This document shows positions 54,363 through 63,899 of a stretch of 64,000 nt of DNA, one piece after another (position 1 is the first letter of the stretch; each line of letters starts with the position of its first letter). Origin of the DNA: Sphingomicrobium lutaoense (GTDB taxonomy: Bacteria > Pseudomonadota > Alphaproteobacteria > Sphingomonadales > Sphingomonadaceae); assembly GCF_014195685.1 (NCBI RefSeq), contig NZ_JACICF010000001.1, positions 505,317 to 569,316 of the forward strand. Reading direction: 5' to 3'. A model generated the notes under the pieces. The model was not told the DNA's origin, searched no databases, and was given only the letters and a program-made list of their open reading frames with translations. The position numbers and the translations under genes are program-made.

Positions 54363-54635
54363 TACGGCTCCATATGAGATTTAACTGTGGACAAACAGAA
54401 ATAGCTGAACGACGCAGTTCCGCGCTTTATGATGCGGTATCCACGCAACAGTCCACAAGAACCGCCGATCCTCTCCACTCATCTCTTGTTAATCACCGTT
54501 AGTCTATTTATAGGCGCAACTCGGGGACACCGTCGGGCTGGTCTAAGTGCCGAAAAAGCCTGACATAATTCGCCCCTCTTTGCCGCATTTCGGTAAAATT
54601 GCGGTGCTAGAGGGCTGTGATTTTGGGAGGGTTAC
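54363..54635. other. Divergent promoter region between surE and the dksA-like gene
   Basis: No gene seen. It carries DnaA-box-like sequences: TTGTCCACA on the minus strand at 54386-54394, GTATCCACG near 54435 and CAGTCCACA near 54447. TTAATCACCGTTAG lies near 54489. These are short matches that could occur by chance. Confidence 0.3.
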
Positions 54636-55103
54636 TTGGCGACCGCGATCCACGATCTGAATGGCTCTGAAAAATTCGATGAGCTCGTGCTCGACGACGA
54701 TTATCGTCCGTCGAGCGACGAGGAATTCATGAATGTCCGGCAGAAGGCCTATTTCCTCAACAAGTTGCGGGAATGGAAAGAGTCGATCGTCGAGGAAAGC
54801 CGGGCCACCATGGCGCAGCTCCAGGTCGATAGCCTTCGCGAGCCGGATCTGGCCGACCGCGCCTCGAGCGAAACCGACTGGTCCCTCGAACTGCGCACCC
54901 GTGACCGGCAGCGCAAGCTCATCGGCAAGATCGATGCCGCCATCCGCCGGCTCTATGACGACGAATATGGCTATTGCGAAGTGACGGGCGACCCGATCTC
55001 GCTGCCCCGTCTCGAAGCCAGGCCGATCGCCACGATGACGCTCGAAGCGCAGGAAAAGCACGAACGCACTGAGCGCGTGAGCCGCGACGACCGCACCGAC
55101 TGA
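54636..55103 (+). CDS. dksA: DksA/TraR-family RNA polymerase-binding protein
   Basis: 155 residues. A coiled-coil region (about 35-95, VRQKAYFLNKLREWKESIVEES) is followed by the globular part YGYCEVTGDPISLPRLEARPI. Only one cysteine remains of the four zinc ligands, as is usual for the alphaproteobacterial form, so zinc is not bound. It should bind in the RNA polymerase secondary channel and work with ppGpp. The start is TTG at 54636; GGGAGG is six bases upstream and no ATG is suitable. A bidirectional terminator follows. Confidence 0.88.
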   Translation: MATAIHDLNGSEKFDELVLDDDYRPSSDEEFMNVRQKAYFLNKLREWKESIVEESRATMAQLQVDSLREPDLADRASSETDWSLELRTRDRQRKLIGKIDAAIRRLYDDEYGYCEVTGDPISLPRLEARPIATMTLEAQEKHERTERVSRDDRTD

Positions 55104-55122
55104 TTTATCCTATCATCCAGAC

Positions 55123-55167
55123 AAAAAAATGGGCCGGCTTCCGAGAGGAATGCCGGCCCATTTTTTT
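55123..55167. terminator. Bidirectional rho-independent terminator
   Basis: A-tract (55123-55129), TGGGCCGGC (55130-55138), 13-base loop, GCCGGCCCA (55152-55160), T-tract of seven (55161-55167). It serves the dksA-like gene on the plus strand and the DUF465 gene on the minus strand. Confidence 0.9.
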
Positions 55168-55180
55168 GAGCAGCGGCGGG

Positions 55181-55336
55181 TTAGTGCCCCACCAGTTCGT
55201 CTTTCAGTGCAAGCTTTTGCTTTTTAAGCCTACTCAGCAAGTCCATGTCAGGACGAGGACGATGTTCCTCGCTTTCGATCCGCATATGAAGTGCTTTATG
55301 CTTGGATGCGATTGCCTCGACATGGGCTTTGTCCAT
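55181..55336 (-). CDS. DUF465 (YdcH-like) small protein
   Basis: 51 residues: HVEAIASKHKALHMRIESEEHRPRPD followed by LSRLKKQKLALKDELVGH, the helical-hairpin pattern of DUF465/YdcH. AAAGGA provides the ribosome site. The frame continues upstream on this strand but the family starts here. Function is unknown in any organism that I know of. Ends 14 bases from the bidirectional terminator and is divergent from a second DUF465 gene. Confidence 0.85.
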   Translation of the reverse strand: MDKAHVEAIASKHKALHMRIESEEHRPRPDMDLLSRLKKQKLALKDELVGH

Positions 55337-55470
55337 TGGATGTCCTTTCCATCGGTGGATTGACGACTCGCCTATTAAACCACGAATGATGGGGTTTGTC
55401 GCCTGTCCGACATTGTCATCGTCGCTGGGCTGGTGCAGTCTGGCGTGAATGGCCGTCTGGGGGTGGCGCG

Positions 55471-55671
55471 ATGAATGACGATGACGATCCCGCCGAACTT
55501 CTCGCCCGGCTGAAGGAGGAACATCGGCTGCTCGACGAGGAAATCGAGCGCAAACGGGCAAGCGGAAAGGCCGACCAGCTCGAACTAGCGCGGCTTAAGA
55601 AGGCCAAGCTCGCCTTGAAGGACCGGATCGCCGATCTCGACGACCAGATTACCCCTGACATCATTGCTTGA
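55471..55671 (+). CDS. DUF465 (YdcH-like) small protein, second copy
   Basis: 66 residues: an acidic start (NDDDDPAELLARLKEEHRLLDEEI), then ARLKKAKLALKDRIADLDDQI. It shares LKK.KLALKD with the product of 55181-55336, so the two are paralogues arranged divergently about 135 bases apart. GGGGGTGG precedes the ATG. Function unknown; likely a short coiled coil. Followed about 100 bases later by the DUF1465 gene. Confidence 0.82.
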   Translation: MNDDDDPAELLARLKEEHRLLDEEIERKRASGKADQLELARLKKAKLALKDRIADLDDQITPDIIA

Positions 55672-55767
55672 GCTCGCTGTCCCATCGCGGGACGGCGTGC
55701 GGTTAACGGAGCATTTGGAGCCTTTCGGGCGTTTTCTCGACCGCCAAGGCATGGCAAAACGAAGCTT

Positions 55768-56244
55768 ATGGACGAATCAAGCGCAACCGAAATGCGGATC
55801 ACGCCGCGGCTGGTTGACCAGCTCTATACCGAGGCCATGGTCCTCGCCGACGAAGCGCGATCCTATTTTGACGAAGCGGGGCGGGACGACCGGCAATTGC
55901 TCGAACCGTTCGCGCGGGTCGGGTTCGCCTGCGAGTCGCTGAAGGTCACGACGCGGATCATGCACATCGTTGCCTGGCTGCTGACACAGCGCGCGATCGA
56001 AACGGGCGAGTTGACGGTGATCGAGGGGCAGCGGCCCGAACGGCGCCTCGGCAAGGCCAATGAGAGCGATGAAAAGGTCGTCGCCCTTCTTCCGCAAGCG
56101 GCGCAGAACCTCATTCGGCAAAGCATCGATCTTTACCAGCGGGTTCGCCGGCTCGATGAAGGGCAGGTGGTGAGCGAGCCGGTCGCCAGTCCCGCACGCG
56201 CGTTGATGGGTCGTCTCGAACGCGACTTCTATTCGCGCCGATAG
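55768..56244 (+). CDS. DUF1465 family protein
   Basis: 158 residues, mostly helical. RLVDQLYTEAMVLADEARSYFDE, the segment FACESLKVTTRIMHIVAWLL and the C-terminal IRQSIDLYQRVRRLDE match the alphaproteobacterial DUF1465 family. The family has no settled biochemical role. It is located between the DUF465 pair and the nitronate monooxygenase, and is convergent with the latter by six bases. Confidence 0.85.
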   Translation: MDESSATEMRITPRLVDQLYTEAMVLADEARSYFDEAGRDDRQLLEPFARVGFACESLKVTTRIMHIVAWLLTQRAIETGELTVIEGQRPERRLGKANESDEKVVALLPQAAQNLIRQSIDLYQRVRRLDEGQVVSEPVASPARALMGRLERDFYSRR

Positions 56245-56250
56245 GCGGGC

Positions 56251-57195
56251 CTAGGCGCAGATACGCGCCTTGGCTTCTTCATATTCGCGCGCCAGCCGGT
56301 CGACGAGGTCGCCCGCACCGACGATCTCGTCGATCACCCCGATGCCTTGGCCCGAGCCCCAGATATCCTTCCAGGCCTTGGCGCCTCCGAAGTTCATCTT
56401 CGACGGATCGCTTTCGGGAAGATTGTTGGGATCCATTCCCGCCTTCTCGATCGAACCGCGCAGATAATTGCCATGCACGCCGGTGAACAGCGAGGAAGCC
56501 ACGATGTCGGCGGCCCCGCTCTTGACGATTTCCTGCTTATATTCGGGCATCGCGCGCGCTTCGTGGGTCGCGATGAAGGGCGAGCCGATATAGGCAAGAT
56601 CGGCCCCCATCGCCTCGGCAGCAAGGATCGACCCCCCGTTGGCGATCGCGCCCGAAAGAAGAAGCGGGCCATCGAACCAGGCACGGATTTCCTGCACCAG
56701 AGCGAAAGGCGACCATTTGCCGGCATGGCCGCCCGCACCGGCAGCAACCGCGATCAGGCCGTCGGCGCCCTTGTCGATCGCCTTGTGCGCGAACCGGTCG
56801 TTGATGATGTCATGGAGGGTAATCCCGCCCCATCCATGCACGGCCTGGTTCAATTCCTCTCGCGCGCCGAGCGAAGTGATGACGATCGGGACCTCATATT
56901 TTTCGCAAAGCTTGAGATCCTCCTCCCAACGGGTGTTGGAGGCATGGACGATCTGGTTGACCGCAAACGGCGCGGCGGGCCGGTCCGGATGCTCTCGGTC
57001 ATGTTTGGCGAGCGTCTCGGTGATCTCGGCCAGCCATTCGTCGAGCTGGCTGGCAGGCCGGGCATTGAGAGCGGGAAAGCTGCCCACGATCCCCGCCTTG
57101 CACTGCGCGATCACCAGCGCGGGGTGCGAAATGATGAAGAGCGGCGCCCCGAAGGCAGGGATGCGCAAATTCTGGAGAAGGGGCGGTAGGCTCAT
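56251..57195 (-). CDS. Nitronate monooxygenase / 2-nitropropane dioxygenase family
   Basis: 314 residues from ATG at 57195 (GAGGAATATC upstream). It is an FMN-binding TIM barrel with the N-terminal IPAFGAPLFIISHPALVIA, the middle VAAGAGGHAGKWSPFALVQEI containing the catalytic His, and SGAIANGGSILAAEAMGADLAYIGSPFIAT. It oxidises alkyl nitronates or acts as an enoyl-like FMN enzyme; the exact substrate is unknown. The frame is open upstream to 57324 without a better start. Confidence 0.87.
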   Translation of the reverse strand: MSLPPLLQNLRIPAFGAPLFIISHPALVIAQCKAGIVGSFPALNARPASQLDEWLAEITETLAKHDREHPDRPAAPFAVNQIVHASNTRWEEDLKLCEKYEVPIVITSLGAREELNQAVHGWGGITLHDIINDRFAHKAIDKGADGLIAVAAGAGGHAGKWSPFALVQEIRAWFDGPLLLSGAIANGGSILAAEAMGADLAYIGSPFIATHEARAMPEYKQEIVKSGAADIVASSLFTGVHGNYLRGSIEKAGMDPNNLPESDPSKMNFGGAKAWKDIWGSGQGIGVIDEIVGAGDLVDRLAREYEEAKARICA

Positions 57196-57363
57196 GATAT
57201 TCCTCTTCGCGGAAGATTTTGCGCTCTTTTCCGCGAAGAAAGCCGGGGTGGCAAGAGGCGGGGCGCTGTCCGCCGCCCGCAAGGGAGCCCGTTCATCGCT
57301 GCTGACGCTACGGCATGCGCGCATGGCCGCACTGCCGTAGCGGGCAGGATTTTTCGGCCGAGA

Positions 57364-58230
57364 CTAGCCGTAATGCGGGATGGAGAGTTCCAGCCCCGTC
57401 GCGAGGTCAATCTCGGGCGAAAAGCCCAACACGTTGCGCGCCTTTCCGATGTCGGCAAGCGAATGGCGGATATCGCCTAAGGGGAAATCGGCATGTTCGG
57501 GTTCGCGGTAATATTCATAGCCCATCGCCACTATCGCATCGCAGATGGTCGTGAACAGCTGGTCGAGGCTGGTACGCTTGCGCGCGCCGACATTGAAGAC
57601 CGAGCCGGGCGGACCTGCCGCTCGCCGAAGACATCGAAGTAGCGAAGTCGACCGCTTCCGTCGCATAATGGTCCAACTAGCCGATGGCATAAAGTTCAAC
57701 GACGCGCTTGGTCACAGCAGAGCGCGAAAGCGCGCGGCAGATGTGCTCCTCCAGTTCTTCGGGCGCGGGATCGTCACAATAGACCGCGCTGGAGGAAGCA
57801 TAGACGATCCGCGAGATATCTTTTGCCCTTGCGGCTTCAAGCATGGTGACGAAGCCGGTGACGTTGACCACATTATAGCGCGTCGGTTCCTCGATTGACT
57901 GGGGGTTCGATCCGAGCGCTGCCGGGTGCAGGATGAGGTCGCGTCCCTTGGCGGCGTTCGAGCAAGTATCATGGTCAAGAATGTCGCCTTAGATCAGTGT
58001 GAAGCGTTCGGCATAGGCCTCTGGCTGGGCTTCCTTCCCCGCTTCGAGATTGGCATGCTTGCCGGGCTCGAAATTGCCGAGGCCGACGACCTTTTAGCCG
58101 GCCTCGTGCAGCGCCTCGACGATGTTCGAACCGATGAAGCCGGGGGCGCCGATGACGAGCCAGGTGCGGGGATTTTTGGCAAGGCGCGAAGCCAGCGGGG
58201 AGGGAAGGCTACGATGCGGTTTGCTCCGAA
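57364..58230 (-). pseudogene. Decayed NAD-dependent UDP-sugar 4-epimerase
   Basis: Fragments in order on the minus strand read as one broken epimerase of the UDP-GlcNAc 4-epimerase (WbpP/GalE-like) family. The N-terminal Rossmann motif is visible in TWLVIGAPGFIGSNIVEAL. The middle part has VNVTGFVTMLEAARAK and IVYASSSAVYCDDPA with the catalytic Ser. The C-terminal part has SVFNVGARKRTSLDQLF and GDIRHSLADIGKARNVLGF. In-frame stops fall at 58094-58096, 57989-57991 and 57677-57679. A frame change plus loss of about 100 codons between the YxxxK-like region and the C-terminal part removes the substrate domain. It lies directly before wecB. The right end is approximate. Confidence 0.8.
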
Positions 58231-58429
58231 TGATATGAGTGCGGCGCTGATCTCGCCGCTTTTGGGTCAGCTCGAGGAATAGGCAGGCGAAGCCGCGCCG
58301 GCCACTCGCATCGCCAATTGGCCTGTTGCGGGTGAGCGGGCATTGACCTAAGGCGGCGAGCCAAGTGCAACAGGGTCCGACAGGGCCCTGTTTGCAGTCC
58401 GGCTCACCCGTCTATCCAAGGGTCTTCGC

Positions 58430-59584
58430 ATGGCAAAAATCCTGTCGGTTTTCGGCACCCGGCCCGAGGCGATCAAGATGGCCCCGGTGGTCAAGGCGCT
58501 CGAAAGCGATCCCCGGTTCGATGGCCGTGTCTGCGTCACTGCCCAGCACCGCCAGATGCTCGACCAGGTTCTCGACCTGTTCGGCCTCGAGCCCGACCAT
58601 GACCTCGACCTCATGCAGCCCGGGCAGGATCTCACCGACATCACCGCCAAGGTGCTGACTGGAATGCGCGCCGTGCTCGATGAAGAGCGGCCCGACATGG
58701 TGCTGGTCCATGGCGACACCACGACGACGTTAGCCGCTTCCCTCGCGGCTTTTTACGCCCGTATTCCGGTAGGCCATGTCGAAGCGGGGCTGCGCACCGG
58801 CAATCCCGAGTCGCCCTGGCCCGAGGAAATCAACCGCAAGGCCGCCGCGACGGTCACCTCCCTGCATTTTGCGCCCACTAAACGCTCGCGCCAGAACCTT
58901 CTCGCCGAGGGCTATCCCGACGAGGATATCATCGTGACCGGAAATACGGTGATCGATGCGCTGCTCGATGTGGTCGCACGCATCGAGCACGATGAGGCGC
59001 TGCGTGCTTCGCTTGCCGCCATGTCGCCTACAGATCCTGAGCGTCGTACAATTTTGGTGACGGGCCATCGACGCGAGAATTTTGGAGGTGGATTTGAGCG
59101 GATTTGTGAGGCGATTGGTAAGTTGGCCGATCGGGATGACGTTGAGATAATATACCCAGTTCACCTAAACCCCAATGTCAAAGGACCGGTCGAAGAAAAG
59201 CTTGGGAACAAGCCCAACGTTCGGTTAATCGAGCCGCTCGACTACCTTCCGTTTGTTGACTTAATGCGCCGAGCGGACATCGTCCTCACCGATAGTGGCG
59301 GAATTCAAGAGGAAGCGCCTTCGCTCGGTAAACCTGTTCTTGTCATGCGCGATAACACTGAGCGGCCTGAGGCAGTCGAAGCGGGCACGGTAGAACTGGT
59401 TGGAACCGACGCGAGTACTATCGTCGCAGCAACCACCCGGCTTCTCGATGATCAAACTGCGTATCGTGCAATGAGCCGTGCGCATAATCCCTATGGTGAC
59501 GGCAAAGCATCGGGACGCATCCTCGATGCGCTTGAGCGCCGACTGGGGCATGAGGCTCAGCTGCTGCCAAGGACAAGGAATTAG
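58430..59584 (+). CDS. wecB: UDP-N-acetylglucosamine 2-epimerase (non-hydrolysing)
   Basis: 384 residues. [72 protein letters not shown] and [30 protein letters not shown] are all present, including the UDP-binding and catalytic residues. It converts UDP-GlcNAc to UDP-ManNAc for surface polysaccharide. AAGGGTC precedes the ATG. Composition changes within the gene: 58801-59040 is about 62% GC, 59041-59280 about 51%. The first part is host-like and the second resembles the genes to the right. Confidence 0.94.
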   Translation: MAKILSVFGTRPEAIKMAPVVKALESDPRFDGRVCVTAQHRQMLDQVLDLFGLEPDHDLDLMQPGQDLTDITAKVLTGMRAVLDEERPDMVLVHGDTTTTLAASLAAFYARIPVGHVEAGLRTGNPESPWPEEINRKAAATVTSLHFAPTKRSRQNLLAEGYPDEDIIVTGNTVIDALLDVVARIEHDEALRASLAAMSPTDPERRTILVTGHRRENFGGGFERICEAIGKLADRDDVEIIYPVHLNPNVKGPVEEKLGNKPNVRLIEPLDYLPFVDLMRRADIVLTDSGGIQEEAPSLGKPVLVMRDNTERPEAVEAGTVELVGTDASTIVAATTRLLDDQTAYRAMSRAHNPYGDGKASGRILDALERRLGHEAQLLPRTRN

Positions 59585-59586
59585 CC

Positions 59587-60852
59587 ATGGATCGTGCTTT
59601 TAAGTCAGTCTCGGTGATCGGGCTCGGCTATATCGGCCTGCCCACTGCCGCGATGTTTGCCAGCCGAAAAATTGAAGTGATCGGTGTCGATATCAATCCT
59701 GACACTGTCGCGACGATCAATAGCGGAGGCGTTCACATCGTTGAGCCTGATTTGGATATTGTCGTACAGTCGGTTGTAGAAAGCGGGCATCTGCGCGCTA
59801 CCACGGTGCCTGAGAAAGCTGATGCCTTCCTCATCGCTGTGCCGACTCCCTTCAAGGATGATCATGTCCCTGACCTTTCTTTTGTCGAGCGAGCAGCAAA
59901 GGCGATCGCACCTGTCCTAAAGAAAGGCGATCTCGTGGTTCTTGAATCCACGTCTCCTGTCGGCACCACCGATCAATTGGCGCAATGGCTAGCCGCCGAG
60001 CGAGAAGATCTCAGTTTCCCTCAAAACGCGGGCGAAAAAAGCGATATACGCGTAGCTCATTGTCCCGAACGTGTGCTCCCTGGGAAAGTGATGCAGGAGC
60101 TGATTCACAACGACCGGGTGATAGGGGGAGTAACCCCCGCTTGCAGTGCAGCTGCGATGCAGCTTTACCGAATGTTTGTCCAAGGCGAATGTGTGGTTAC
60201 GAACGCACGCACTGCTGAGATGTCCAAACTAACGGAGAATAGCTTCCGCGATGTCAACATCGCCTTCGCAAATGAATTATCTCTCATTTGCGACGAGCAT
60301 GATGTTGACGTCTGGGAATTAATTGCGCTCGCCAACCGACATCCCAGGGTTGATATTCTGCAGCCTGGACCCGGAGTCGGGGGGCATTGCATCGCAGTTG
60401 ACCCGTGGTTCATTGTTTCTCAAGCACCGCATAGTGCGCACTTAATCCGTGCAGCGCGTATGGTGAACGACAGCAAGCCCGACTGGGTTATCGACAAGGT
60501 GCTGGATACAGTACAGGGACTAGTCGCAAAAGGCGGGGACGCGAAGGATTTAACGATTGCTGCCTACGGACTCGCGTTCAAGGCAGACATTGACGATTTA
60601 CGTGAGAGCCCAGCGCTCAGGATCACCCGCATGCTCGCGGCCGTACATCCCGGTCCCGTGCTAGCGGTCGAACCCCACATCGAGAAACTACCGCAAGAAC
60701 TTAGCGGCGTACGGCTGGTGAGCAGCGCAGAAGCGGCCGATGCGGATATTCACTTGGTGCTGGTCAAGCACCGCCAGTTCACCAAGATTGACCTGTCCGG
60801 TGGAACTATCATTGACGTGTGCGGACTATATCCGCGCTCTGCGTGCGGTTGA
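59587..60852 (+). CDS. wecC: UDP-N-acetyl-D-mannosamine dehydrogenase
   Basis: 421 residues. SVIGLGYIGLPTAAMFASR, VDINPDTVATINSGG, VLESTSPVGTTDQLA, VLPGKVMQELIHNDRVIGG, the catalytic Cys in GPGVGGHCIAVDPWFI and GLAFKADIDDLRESPAL identify WecC. It oxidises UDP-ManNAc twice to UDP-ManNAcA. It follows wecB by two bases with AAGGAATT as ribosome site, so the two are one operon. Codon use is lower in GC than in the host genes, like the right half of wecB. Confidence 0.94.
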   Translation: MDRAFKSVSVIGLGYIGLPTAAMFASRKIEVIGVDINPDTVATINSGGVHIVEPDLDIVVQSVVESGHLRATTVPEKADAFLIAVPTPFKDDHVPDLSFVERAAKAIAPVLKKGDLVVLESTSPVGTTDQLAQWLAAEREDLSFPQNAGEKSDIRVAHCPERVLPGKVMQELIHNDRVIGGVTPACSAAAMQLYRMFVQGECVVTNARTAEMSKLTENSFRDVNIAFANELSLICDEHDVDVWELIALANRHPRVDILQPGPGVGGHCIAVDPWFIVSQAPHSAHLIRAARMVNDSKPDWVIDKVLDTVQGLVAKGGDAKDLTIAAYGLAFKADIDDLRESPALRITRMLAAVHPGPVLAVEPHIEKLPQELSGVRLVSSAEAADADIHLVLVKHRQFTKIDLSGGTIIDVCGLYPRSACG

Positions 60853-61074
60853 CCGCGCGTTAGGGAAATGGGAGGAGGTCGACATTTACAAGCCAAATGG
60901 ACGACGGAACCAAGGTTGCAAGACGGTCCATGGTAATGACAAGCAGCGGCGTACCCGCCCACAAAAAATTTTTTAGTCAATGCAATTAGAACCGGTTGAC
61001 TACGACTCTACTCTTTGCCTGCTTGAAAAACCGGTGAATTTCGAAGCGGCGGCGTTCGTCAGGAGCGGGCATTA

Positions 61075-62712
61075 ATGGTTGCTTTATTTGAGCAGTTGGC
61101 TCGCCTAAGTCGGACGGTTGCCCCTTTGCAGCCAGTACAGCTCGTCGGGCAGTTGCGTCAGCGCCTGTGGCAACGGCGTCCTTCGCCGCCCACTAATTTG
61201 CCCGCTTGGCGCTCATGTCAGGGTAGCTGGGTGAAGCCAATTGCAAAGAAGCGAGCAATGCTTGGCGAACGGCGTTTCCGGTTCGTCGGGATCGATGGAA
61301 AATTGGGTGACGATGGTTGGCACGCACACCATCTGCCGCTCCTTTGGCGCTATAATCTCCATTATCTCGACGAGTTGACTAGCGACAACTCGGAGCAGCG
61401 CGAAGCCGAACTTAGCAGCCTGTTAATGCGATGGATCAGAGAGGTCGAACCGGGAACCGAAGTTGCTTGGGATCCCTACCCGCTATCGCTCCGAATTGTG
61501 AATATCGTTAAGCTTGGGCTCCGGCGAGGCGGGCTCCAACGCAGTGTGCGCGCCAGTCTTGCGCATCAGGCCCGCTGGCTCGCGGCTAACCTCGAGACGC
61601 ACCTGCTTGCAAATCACTATTTCACCAATGGCAAGGCGCTGTTTTTTGCGGGTTCACTGTTAGAGGGTGAAGAGTCCGGGGAATGGCGAAAAAGGGGTGC
61701 ACAGATTGTTGCTGAGCAGGTTGAGGAACAATTCCTTGACGATGGAGGGCATTACGAGCGCAGCCCGATGTATCAAGCGATACTGACCGAGGATCTCTTA
61801 GACCTCGTAAATCTGTGCCGCCACTGCGAGCATGGACCACTGCTTGCAAGTCTGGAGGCCCACGCCTCAAGAGCCGTCGAATGGCTAATCGCTATGTGTC
61901 ATCCCGACGGTGACATTTCCTTTTTCAATGACAGTGCGCTTGGAGTAGCACCTCGCCCTTACCGCATCGCAGATTATGCCAATCGACTAGCAATCAAATT
62001 TGACCCCCTTCCAGGTTCGCGGCTTCTGCGATCGAGTGGGTATGCGCGCTTAAAGGCTGGGGACGCTGTCGTGCTGGCTGACGCGGCGCCGCTGGGCCCC
62101 GAATATCAGCCAGGTCACGGGCATGCTGATACGCTGAGCTTCGAGTTGTCTGTGGGACCTCAACGCGTCGTGGTCAATTCAGGCATTTCGCACTACGAAT
62201 GCGATTCCGAGCGACTGCGGCAGCGCGCAACCGCGGCACATTCAACTCTGGTTTTTGACGACAAGGATAGTTCGGAGGTCTGGTCGGCCTTCCGGGTAGG
62301 CCGACGCGCTCGCCCCCTGATCGAAAAGTTCGACAGAGATGCGGGAGTTTTCAAAGCAGCGCACGATGGCTATGCGCATCTACCTGGGAAACCCGTGCAT
62401 CGCCGCTCTTGGACGCTCGACACTGGTTGCCTGGCGGTAACTGACTGGATTGATGCCCGACGCGGGCGTACGGCGCGAGCATATTTTCATCTCCACCCTG
62501 ATCTTGAAGTCGAGCACCACTGCGAAGACGGCATAGTGCTTCGCGCGAGCCGACTGCGGGTGGGGGTTAAGGCCGACTTCCCGCTGGTGATTGAATTTGG
62601 AAGTTGGCATCCGCGCTTCGGCGAGCGGGTAGGCAACTGTGCGCTGCGTATCGATTGGGATGATCCCGATGCTGAAATATGCCAGACCCGGTTTACTTGG
62701 AGTGATGCGTGA
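61075..62712 (+). CDS. Heparinase II/III family protein
   Basis: 545 residues. The N-terminal helical toroid-like part has HHLPLLWRYNLHYLDEL, YPLSLRIVNIVKLGLR and THLLANHYFTNGKALFFAG; the middle DGGHYERSPMYQAILTEDLLDL and the C-terminal beta part with GPEYQPGHGHADTLSFELSV and RSWTLDTGCLAVTDWI match heparinase II/III-type polysaccharide lyases found in exopolysaccharide clusters. It could trim or degrade the polymer made by this locus. No signal peptide is evident. AGGAGCGGG is the ribosome site. It overlaps the downstream glycosyltransferase by four bases. Confidence 0.88.
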   Translation: MVALFEQLARLSRTVAPLQPVQLVGQLRQRLWQRRPSPPTNLPAWRSCQGSWVKPIAKKRAMLGERRFRFVGIDGKLGDDGWHAHHLPLLWRYNLHYLDELTSDNSEQREAELSSLLMRWIREVEPGTEVAWDPYPLSLRIVNIVKLGLRRGGLQRSVRASLAHQARWLAANLETHLLANHYFTNGKALFFAGSLLEGEESGEWRKRGAQIVAEQVEEQFLDDGGHYERSPMYQAILTEDLLDLVNLCRHCEHGPLLASLEAHASRAVEWLIAMCHPDGDISFFNDSALGVAPRPYRIADYANRLAIKFDPLPGSRLLRSSGYARLKAGDAVVLADAAPLGPEYQPGHGHADTLSFELSVGPQRVVVNSGISHYECDSERLRQRATAAHSTLVFDDKDSSEVWSAFRVGRRARPLIEKFDRDAGVFKAAHDGYAHLPGKPVHRRSWTLDTGCLAVTDWIDARRGRTARAYFHLHPDLEVEHHCEDGIVLRASRLRVGVKADFPLVIEFGSWHPRFGERVGNCALRIDWDDPDAEICQTRFTWSDA

Positions 62713-63899
62713 ATATCCTTCTACTCACCTATTACTTTCCTCCCGATCTTAGCGCGGGCTCCTTTCGCAGTGGCGCACTCGTCGATGCATTGCTCGGACA
62801 GATGGATTCGCACGATCAATTGCGGGTTGTCACAACCCACCCCAATCGCTATGCGGAAATGCGAACTGCTGGCGGTTCGCAATTTCATGACGATGAGCGG
62901 TTCTCGGTGGTGCGCGCAAGCATCCCGGCGCATCGCAGCGGCTTTGTCGACCAAGCTCTTGGGTTTCGGCATTTTGCTCGTGCCGCATGGGAGGCCGCGC
63001 TTGCGTTCAAGCCAGACCTTGTGGTTGCAACTTCATCTCGGCTCGCAACTGCGGCGCTCGGCGCGGCCGTTGCACGTCGAAATGGCGCCAAGCTCTATCT
63101 CGATTTGCGCGATATTTTCACCGAAACACTGGCTGACGTCGTTTCCACCGGGCCGATGCGCACGTTAATTCCGCTATTTTCTCGCGTAGAACACTGGGCG
63201 CTACGCCGCGCTGATAGAATCAACATAGTGTCGCCTGCTTTTGCAGACTATTTTGGTCCGATAGTGGGGCATCGGGAGTTCTCAACTTTCACCAACGGCG
63301 TAGACAGCCTTTTCCTGGAGGCGATACCTCCCGGGCTAAACCGAGATTCGGCTCAACGAATTGTAATGGTGGCGGGCAATATGGGCGATGGGCAGGGGCT
63401 CCACCGTATTATCCCGCAAGTAGCGGAGCGGCTTGAAGGAACAGGGCTAACCTTCCGTCTAATTGGCGGTGGGGGTAGGCGCCCGGAGCTCGAAAATGCG
63501 CTAGAACAGAGTGACGCTGGGAGGTTTGCCGAAATCCGGGACCCCATCCCCCGCGAAGAGTTGATTGAGCAATATCATGAAGCGTCGGTTCTCTTCCTCC
63601 ACCTCAATGACTTGAGAGCTTTTGACCGTGTGCTCCCGTCGAAAATATTCGAGTACGCCGCGACGGGCCTTCCTATTGTGGCAGGCGTAAAAGGCTATGC
63701 TCGCCGATTTCTCGATGAAAACGTAGTGGGGGCATTTACCTTCGATCCGTGTGATGTGGATGGGTGTCTCGCCGCGCTAAAGGCAAGCGCAGCTGGCCCC
63801 CCTCGTTACGATCGCACGAAATTCGTCGAGCGATATGCCCGGTGCAATATCATGAAGCAGATGGCCCGCGAAATCTTATTGCATGGACAGATTAGTTAG
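62709..63899 (+). CDS. Glycosyltransferase family 4 (WbuB-like)
   Basis: 396 residues with a GTG start at 62709 that overlaps the stop of the heparinase gene. The N-terminal domain has LLTYYFPPDLSAGSFRSGALVDAL and LYLDLRDIFTETLADV; the C-terminal domain has VMVAGNMGDGQGLHRI, RLIGGGGRRPELE and PSKIFEYAATGLPIVAGVKGYARRFL with the conserved Glu of GT-B enzymes. It should transfer a sugar, possibly ManNAc/ManNAcA-related or fucosamine-like, onto the lipid-linked repeat unit at the inner membrane. The donor cannot be read from sequence. Confidence 0.88.
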   Translation: MNILLLTYYFPPDLSAGSFRSGALVDALLGQMDSHDQLRVVTTHPNRYAEMRTAGGSQFHDDERFSVVRASIPAHRSGFVDQALGFRHFARAAWEAALAFKPDLVVATSSRLATAALGAAVARRNGAKLYLDLRDIFTETLADVVSTGPMRTLIPLFSRVEHWALRRADRINIVSPAFADYFGPIVGHREFSTFTNGVDSLFLEAIPPGLNRDSAQRIVMVAGNMGDGQGLHRIIPQVAERLEGTGLTFRLIGGGGRRPELENALEQSDAGRFAEIRDPIPREELIEQYHEASVLFLHLNDLRAFDRVLPSKIFEYAATGLPIVAGVKGYARRFLDENVVGAFTFDPCDVDGCLAALKASAAGPPRYDRTKFVERYARCNIMKQMAREILLHGQIS

